From positions 1 through 12,191 of the forward strand of contig SFNZ01000055.1 in assembly GCA_004552615.1 (NCBI GenBank): a stretch of DNA of 12,191 nt. The letters are read 5' to 3'. A program made the position numbers and the translations under genes. Below the pieces are notes generated by a model. It saw only the letters and a program-made list of their open reading frames with translations, made no database searches and had not been told where the DNA came from. How positions within the stretch are numbered: the stretch's first letter is position 1; each line of letters opens with the position of its first letter. Origin of the DNA: Bacteroidales bacterium (GTDB lineage Bacteria; Bacteroidota; Bacteroidia; Bacteroidales; UBA932). Below, piece by piece: positions 7,517-12,191 of this stretch.

Positions 7517-8368
7517 CTATAGATTATTCTTGGTGAAATGCCCTGTGATCCAACGCCCTCCGAGACTCAGGATCAGCACCAGCACAGTCAGCACGAGCGC
7601 CGCCGCATAAGCCCTGCCCGGGAACGGTTCAGGCATCGTTATCCAGTTGAAAATCGCAAGCGGCAGAGTGGCAGTCGGCGAAGACAGCGAAGTGGCAGTC
7701 GAATCCGAGAAACCGGCCGTGAACATCACCGCCGCAGCATCTCCGATGGCCTTGCCCACTGCGAGCAGGGAAGCCGTAGCCATACCAGGAAGCACCTGTC
7801 TCACAACCACTTTCAGAGTCTCCCACTTAGTTGCTCCGAGAGAATATGCCGCATCAATCATGTCATCCGGAACCGAACGCGAAATCTCGTCACCGCTACG
7901 GATGAACATCGGGATAATCAGCAAAGTCGACACTATGATACCGCCCAGCACCGACGCCCTCATCCCGACCATCACCATTATCATGAACGCGAATGCGCCA
8001 TACACGATGGACGGAATGCCGTAAAGCACGTCATAAACCAGCCTTGCAAGATAAGAGAGCCAGTTCGAACGCCTGCGGTAAAGATTCATGTAAAATACCA
8101 CCGGAATGCTCACGCACATCGCAATGAGAGTAGCCGGAATCACGACGAATAGCGAACCGAGAATAGCATTGAGGAATCCCCCGTCGTCCGCCGTATTCCA
8201 GTTCTTGCCCGGAACCTTCGTCACCATGTCCCAGGAAATCGACCCGATTCCCTTCACGAGAATAGTCCAGATGATGGACACCACGAACGCGAGCACCGTG
8301 ATCACGGCAATCCACATCAGGACCTGGAACACTTTCTCTTCTATATATTTGCTCTGCAACTTCTTCAT
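7517..8368 (-). CDS. pstA: Phosphate-type ABC transporter permease PstA
   Basis: This is one of the two membrane subunits forming the import channel in the inner membrane. The 283-residue protein has about six hydrophobic segments (roughly 15-38, 66-94, 107-135, 137-156, 193-215, 253-275). The cytoplasmic coupling loop that docks on the ATPase is clear at 173-196 (AAYSLGATKWETLKVVV...LPG), and the family words YGIPSIVYG and VGKAIGDAAAVMF are present. The N-terminus is basic and then hydrophobic, as in PstA. It starts 2 nt after the stop of the fused binding-protein/permease gene, so the two are almost certainly translated together. The substrate is phosphate by family; see the fused gene for reasons to keep other oxyanions open. 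Confidence 0.93.
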   Translation of the reverse strand: MKKLQSKYIEEKVFQVLMWIAVITVLAFVVSIIWTILVKGIGSISWDMVTKVPGKNWNTADDGGFLNAILGSLFVVIPATLIAMCVSIPVVFYMNLYRRRSNWLSYLARLVYDVLYGIPSIVYGAFAFMIMVMVGMRASVLGGIIVSTLLIIPMFIRSGDEISRSVPDDMIDAAYSLGATKWETLKVVVRQVLPGMATASLLAVGKAIGDAAAVMFTAGFSDSTATSLSSPTATLPLAIFNWITMPEPFPGRAYAAALVLTVLVLILSLGGRWITGHFTKNNL

Positions 8369-8370
8369 AA

Positions 8371-10311
8371 TCAGTCTTTTTTCTGAATCCTATAAAGAAT
8401 GATCCTCGAAAGGACATTGAAAATGACCACAATCACCAGCAGGATGAGAGCAGCGAACATTATGGCCGACTCATACAGAGGCACCGACGCCATCTCCCCA
8501 TAATTGTTGCCGATCAGCGCAGGCAATGTATAGAACCCACCGAAAAGCGATTTAGGAATGGCCGGAATACTGCCGCAGACCATCATCACCGCAATCGTCT
8601 CGCCCATTGCCTTCGACAAAGCGAGCACCACGGCTGCGAAAATTCCGGACAACGACTTCTTCAGCACCACCTTCTTCGTAGTCTGCCACCTCGTCGCACC
8701 GAGTGACATCGAAGCATCACGCAAGTCCTGGGGAACCGTCGCGAAAATCTCCACGAATAGGCTCACCATGATAGGCAACACCATGACACACAGCACTATA
8801 GATGCAGTAAAGAGTGTATAGCCGGTGATAGGTATCAATATCAGGATTCCCCATACACCGTAGATGACCGACGGAAGCGCAGCAAGAATGTCCAATGCCG
8901 GATAGATGAACTTCCGCACGAACTTGCGCGAATACTCCGTGAGCGTAATCGCCGTCAGCAGGGACAGAGGCAGGGCAATGCAGATAGAAATGAACGTCAC
9001 CGCCAGAGTACCCGATATGAACGGCAGGAACCCGAACTTCTTCTGCGAAGGCTTCCAGTCCGATGACGTTATGAGGTCCCAGAACGAATTCTCCTGCAGA
9101 ATCGGAAGCGACTTGACGAAAAGCCCGGCAATCATCGCAATCAGCAGAAGCATCGACGACAATGTCAATATCAGCATGAACGCCGATGACAGATTCTGCT
9201 TGTAGATACGCCTCGCATTGAGAGTGCGATGGAAAATCGAACCGCTGAAAATGGCGACGAGAAGCAGGATGGTTCCAATGAAAATGATGACAATGTCATC
9301 CGTGGTATTCACCTTCTTGTCCGATGCCCTGAGAGCCGTGCGGTAGGCTTTCATATTGTCATTCAATGCCTTGTTGGAAACCCGGACATAGCCGGCAGGT
9401 TCGTTGAACTTCTGTCCGTCACGCAGGACGAACTTCAGGAACGCCACCGTGGCCGAGTCCTGGGGAGCCCCCTTCGTCACGAAATACAGATTCCTCGCAG
9501 GAGGAGAAGGGAAAATATCGTCCTCTATGGCATGGACCAGACTCTCCTTGGTGGCATAGAAATCCTCTGTATCGCTAATCTGTCCGTCCCCGTCAGAGTC
9601 GATAGGGAACACGTCCAGCCCCTCGAGAGGCCTGTGGGTCTGGGGGTCGAATGCGTATGCGAGATTGTTGAACCCGATGGACCATTTGTCCTTCTGGACA
9701 GCCTGTGCGATACCCGGGTCACCGAAAACGGCTGTACCTATCAGGTCTTCCTGCTTGGCATCGAACCAGGACGCGAAAGTCTGGGCCGCTCCGCAGGCAT
9801 CAGAACGGGTATAGACATTAATCTTGTGACTCTCATTGTTCCCGAGAAGCTGGCCCCAAGTCTTTATCTCACCTGTCACCCATATCTTCCGGGCATCATC
9901 CGCTGTGATTCCGCGCCTCCTGATGAGCGAGGCATAAGGATTCGAACTGTTGAAATCCGGCACCACAGCATCCCTGCCGACCACGAAAGCCAATGCACCC
10001 GCCTCCACTTCCTCGTCGTGTAAATCACGAGAAAGCATCGCGAAATCCACCATTCCGTTCAGGACGTCGGTCATGCCCTTGCCGGCGCCTCCCGCGGAGA
10101 CGTCTATCTTCACATCCGGATATCTGACCTGGAATTCATTGGACCACTGTACCGCCAAAGGATACAAGGCGAAAGCCCCCGAGATGGAGACCTGTCCTTC
10201 AATATCTTTCTCCTTGCCTTTCACACCGCCGGAGCCGCATGACGACACGGCAGCCAGGGTGGAGCACAAGAGTAACGTCGACAGTAATATTTTACCTATC
10301 TGTCTGAGCAT
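8371..10311 (-). CDS. Fused PstS-PstC: lipoprotein anion-binding domain joined to ABC permease
   Basis: One 646-residue protein combines two normally separate subunits. Residues 1-25 are a lipoprotein signal (LAAVSSC, Cys25). About 38-325 form a PstS-like binding domain (ISGAFALYPL, AGGAGKGM, MLSRDLHDEE, TRSDACGAAQTFASWF, PSPPARNLYFV). A single transmembrane helix at about 340-360 is followed by a basic stretch (HRTLNARRIYK). A PstC permease occupies about 375-646, with the docking loop ASMSLGATRWQTTKKVVLKK and ALSKAMGETIAVM. The extra helix takes the chain from periplasm to cytoplasm, so the PstC part keeps normal topology. An EF-hand-like loop sits in the binding domain. The ATG at 10311 is preferred to GTG 10335 because it directly precedes the signal peptide and lies clear of an upstream hairpin. 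The family suggests phosphate import, but linkage to cysDNH and lack of phoU leave sulfate or another oxyanion open. Confidence 0.88.
   Translation of the reverse strand: MLRQIGKILLSTLLLCSTLAAVSSCGSGGVKGKEKDIEGQVSISGAFALYPLAVQWSNEFQVRYPDVKIDVSAGGAGKGMTDVLNGMVDFAMLSRDLHDEEVEAGALAFVVGRDAVVPDFNSSNPYASLIRRRGITADDARKIWVTGEIKTWGQLLGNNESHKINVYTRSDACGAAQTFASWFDAKQEDLIGTAVFGDPGIAQAVQKDKWSIGFNNLAYAFDPQTHRPLEGLDVFPIDSDGDGQISDTEDFYATKESLVHAIEDDIFPSPPARNLYFVTKGAPQDSATVAFLKFVLRDGQKFNEPAGYVRVSNKALNDNMKAYRTALRASDKKVNTTDDIVIIFIGTILLLVAIFSGSIFHRTLNARRIYKQNLSSAFMLILTLSSMLLLIAMIAGLFVKSLPILQENSFWDLITSSDWKPSQKKFGFLPFISGTLAVTFISICIALPLSLLTAITLTEYSRKFVRKFIYPALDILAALPSVIYGVWGILILIPITGYTLFTASIVLCVMVLPIMVSLFVEIFATVPQDLRDASMSLGATRWQTTKKVVLKKSLSGIFAAVVLALSKAMGETIAVMMVCGSIPAIPKSLFGGFYTLPALIGNNYGEMASVPLYESAIMFAALILLVIVVIFNVLSRIILYRIQKKD
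9565..9600 (-). other. EF-hand-like calcium-binding loop within the PstS domain
   Basis: The peptide DSDGDGQISDTE (residues 238-249 from ATG 10311) matches the EF-hand loop at every key position: Asp at 1, 3 and 5, Gly at 6, Ile at 8 and Glu at 12. It lies just before the conserved PSPPARNLY segment. A lone loop in an extracytoplasmic binding protein would probably play a structural, calcium-stabilised role. Confidence 0.65.
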
Positions 10312-10332
10312 CTTCAAATTATTTGTACACGT

Positions 10333-10371
10333 CACGGCTACTGCCCGATGAAAAAACGAGCAATAGCCGTG
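10333..10371 (-). promoter_or_regulatory. Inverted repeat in the leader of the pst genes
   Basis: Arms CACGGCTA (10333-10340) and TAGCCGTG (10364-10371) are perfectly complementary; inner TGC/GCA and CG/CG pairs extend the stem with single mismatches, around an A/T-rich loop. It falls at the very start of the predicted pst transcript, about 20 nt before the preferred start codon. No T-run follows on the minus strand, so it is not a standard terminator for the GH3 gene. It may be a 5' stabilising hairpin or an operator for an unidentified regulator. Confidence 0.5.
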
Positions 10372-10403
10372 TAAATATAGACATAAAAATCCGAAGATTC
10401 AAA
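10372..10403 (-). promoter_or_regulatory. Bacteroidetes-type promoter for the pst genes
   Basis: On the minus strand a perfect TTTG -33 box (10403-10400) is followed after 20 nt by TATATTTA (10379-10372), which differs from the TAnnTTTG -7 consensus only at the last base. The -33 box starts two bases after the GH3 stop codon. Transcription would start near 10367, giving a leader of about 55 nt. Confidence 0.6.
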
Positions 10404-10405
10404 TT

Positions 10406-12191
10406 TTACCTCAATTCGAACTCCGCCTCCGCACGGATATCCGCTGAAGAAGCCCCGACAAGAACCCTGTAAACGCCTGGCTCTGCCACCCACTCATGTT
10501 TTCCTGGATCGAAGAACGCCAGGTCATCAGTACCGAGGGTGAATTTGAGCACACCGGTCTCGCCCGGCTCGAGATACAGTTTTCCGAATCCTTTCAGCTC
10601 CTTCACAGGCCTGTCCACAGAACATTCAGGGTCAGACACATAGAGCTGTACAACCTCGGCACCTGCCATCTTCCCGACATTCTTCACAGGCACGGAAACC
10701 TCGAGAGTCCTGCCTTCGGCCAATGCAGAAGCAGAAAGCTTCGCCTCACCGTACTCGAACTCCGTGTAGCTGAGACCGTGGCCGAACGGGAAAAGCACAG
10801 GCACATTGCGGCTCTCATACCACCTGTAACCCACATATATTCCTTCGGTATAATACTCGTCATACACTTTCTCCCCTTCCCTCTTGATGCCAGGATACTG
10901 GCGTTCGGAAGAAATCGGACCGTCAGCCAGAGCCACAGGGAACGTGAACGGCAGTTTTCCGGAAGGATTGACACGGCCGGTGAGCACGTCGGCAATCGAG
11001 TTGCCGGCCTCGCTGCCGAGGAACCAGCCCTGCAGCACGGCCTTCACCTTCGGGAGCCAAGGCATCGCCACGGCATTGCCGGAAATGTTCACGAAAACCA
11101 GGTTTGCATTGACCTCGGCAAGAGCCTCCACGAGAGCATCCTGACCGTAAGGCAATGAATAATCCAGCCTGTCGGCACTCTCCGCATCCTGATGCTTGCT
11201 CTTGTTCAAGCCGCCGAAAACAATCACGTAATCAGCGTCAGCAGCCGCTGCAACCGCGTCATTGACAAGCTGTTCCGGAGTACGTGAATCGCTCAGGTCC
11301 TGACCCGTGGACACGCCGTTGTAGCTGTTCAGCACCTCGCCGACATAGCCCCTTTCATATTTCACCTCGGCCTTCCCATCGAGAGCAGCCTGAAGTCCTT
11401 CGAGCGGCAATATCTCATACTGGGCCTTGAGGGAGGAACTTCCGCCTCCGACTGTAAGTTTCTTGATGGCATTCTCGCCAACCACCAGAATCTTCTTCGA
11501 ACCGGTCGTGTCGAGAGGCAGGATACCGTCATTTTTCAGCAATACGATTCCGTCATCGCCGATTCTTCGCGCCACCGCAGAATGCTCAGGGCAAACGAAA
11601 CGGCCCGTGGAATGATTGGCACTCAGGTTAGTACGCATCTGGAGGCGCAGCACCCTGCGGACTTTCTCGTCGAGGGTCTTCACGTCAGCCTCGCCCGAGC
11701 GGAGACGCTCGAGATAAGGCAATGCGAGATGATATGTGTCATAGACATTGCTCTTCCCTTCGGTGAGTCCGTCGGTCCAGGTGCCGTATTCGAGGTCAAG
11801 CCCGTTGGAAATGGCCTCGGAAGTGACCTCAACGCCGCCCCAGTCGCTGATGACCGCTCCGTCGAATCCCCATTCTCCCTTGAGAATGTCATTGAGCAGA
11901 TACTGGTTGTGGCAGCAATGCTGGTTCTTGTACAGATTGTACGAACCCATTATGGACCAGGCACCTCCTTCCTGTACGGCAGCCTTGAAGGCCGGCAGGT
12001 AAATCTCGTACAGGGCCCTGTCATCCACGTGGACATCCACGGTATGGCGATGCGACTCCTGATTGTTCAGGGCATAATGCTTCACGCAGGCAGCAACGCC
12101 GTTGGACTGCACTCCCCTGACATATTGAGCGGACATTTTCCCGGCGAGATACGGGTCCTCTCCCATATATTCGAAATTCCTTCCGTTGAGC
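10406..12191 (-). CDS. Glycoside hydrolase family 3 beta-glycosidase (5' partial)
   Basis: The frame stays open to the right edge; residues before the first internal ATG (12166) read LNGRNFEY, a conserved GH3 stretch, so the signal peptide and much of the first barrel are outside the window. Numbering from that methionine: KH motif at Lys29-His30 (substrate binding), nucleophile Asp108 in VISDWGG, the C-terminal alpha/beta domain opening with GIVLLKNDGILPL, probable acid/base Glu329 in DAESADR, and an Fn3-like domain from about 495 to the end (VPVKNVGKMAGAEVVQLYV, RPVKELKGFGKLYL). GH3 enzymes remove glucose, xylose or related sugars from the ends of beta-linked oligosaccharides, usually in the periplasm in Bacteroidales. 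No PA14 insertion is evident. The sugar cannot be read from sequence, and no SusC/SusD genes are nearby to suggest a glycan. The downstream pst promoter begins immediately after its stop. Confidence 0.93.
   Translation of the reverse strand, partial: LNGRNFEYMGEDPYLAGKMSAQYVRGVQSNGVAACVKHYALNNQESHRHTVDVHVDDRALYEIYLPAFKAAVQEGGAWSIMGSYNLYKNQHCCHNQYLLNDILKGEWGFDGAVISDWGGVEVTSEAISNGLDLEYGTWTDGLTEGKSNVYDTYHLALPYLERLRSGEADVKTLDEKVRRVLRLQMRTNLSANHSTGRFVCPEHSAVARRIGDDGIVLLKNDGILPLDTTGSKKILVVGENAIKKLTVGGGSSSLKAQYEILPLEGLQAALDGKAEVKYERGYVGEVLNSYNGVSTGQDLSDSRTPEQLVNDAVAAAADADYVIVFGGLNKSKHQDAESADRLDYSLPYGQDALVEALAEVNANLVFVNISGNAVAMPWLPKVKAVLQGWFLGSEAGNSIADVLTGRVNPSGKLPFTFPVALADGPISSERQYPGIKREGEKVYDEYYTEGIYVGYRWYESRNVPVLFPFGHGLSYTEFEYGEAKLSASALAEGRTLEVSVPVKNVGKMAGAEVVQLYVSDPECSVDRPVKELKGFGKLYLEPGETGVLKFTLGTDDLAFFDPGKHEWVAEPGVYRVLVGASSADIRAEAEFELR

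Noticed and set aside
7538..8152. 204-codon plus-strand frame opposite pstA
   Set aside because: Extreme His/Arg/Gln/Ser composition typical of antisense of a membrane-protein gene.
9229..10023. 264-codon plus-strand frame opposite the PstS-PstC gene
   Set aside because: Shadow of the fused gene, rich in Arg and Val in the manner of reverse-complement artefacts, with no family match I recognise.
10312..10335. GTG start eight codons upstream for the PstS-PstC fusion
   Set aside because: It lies within the leader hairpin and would add a polar stretch in front of an otherwise well-formed lipoprotein signal; ATG 10311 is better.
10333..10371. Intrinsic terminator for the GH3 gene
   Set aside because: The stem is good but no T-run follows on the minus strand, and a promoter lies just before it.
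1..12191. CRISPR arrays, tRNA/rRNA genes, insertion sequences, phage genes
   Set aside because: No regularly spaced repeats, tRNA-like cloverleaf, transposase or phage structural motif was seen on either strand; only the cysD-cysN spacer shows repeat-like structure.

Overview
The window looks like a fragment of a Bacteroidales chromosome. The grounds are two Mfa1/FimA- and Mfa2/FimB-type fimbrial lipoprotein genes, Bacteroidetes-style promoters (a TTTG box about 20 nt from TAnnTTTG-like boxes), weak Shine-Dalgarno sites before most genes, and a GH3 glycosidase of the type these bacteria carry in quantity. Base composition is moderately GC-rich (my impression, not computed), so a GC-richer Bacteroidales lineage is more likely than a classical low-GC Bacteroides. 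I cannot name the genus.

Region 1 (about 1-3416, plus strand) is a fimbrial locus with an odd first gene. The open frame enters from the left edge and encodes a chimera. Its first two thirds resemble the N-terminal non-catalytic region of a Bacteroidales GH65-like glycoside hydrolase. At about residue 333-343 it continues in frame into the C-terminal TPR-like part of the DUF3868-type protein that usually precedes fimbrillin genes. A fimbrillin-like lipoprotein gene and an Mfa2/FimB-like anchor gene follow closely. No tip-adhesin genes follow; the locus stops at a convergent gene.

Region 2 (3475-6624, minus strand) is cysD-cysN-cysH in transcription order: the two subunits of ATP sulfurylase and a 4Fe-4S APS reductase. 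Together they take sulfate to sulfite without APS kinase. cysN and cysH are 10 nt apart, but cysD and cysN are separated by 212 nt holding at least five short perfect inverted repeats and no gene. A candidate promoter lies upstream of cysD.

Region 3 (6722-10311, minus strand) is a Pst-type anion ABC transporter: a single polypeptide joining a lipoprotein PstS-like binding domain to a PstC permease, then PstA, then a PstB-like ATPase with an altered signature motif. There is no phoU. Transcription runs from this set toward cysD, so pst and cys may be one transcription unit with an internal promoter. Phosphate is the default substrate by family, but sulfate or another oxyanion is possible given the neighbours.

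Region 4 (10406 to the right edge, minus strand) is a GH3 beta-glycosidase that runs off the window at its N-terminal end. A good -33/-7 promoter begins right after its stop codon and drives the pst genes; a long inverted repeat lies at the start of that transcript.

There is no gene-free stretch over 300 bases; the longest is the 212-nt cysD-cysN spacer. I saw no tRNA, rRNA, CRISPR array or insertion sequence.
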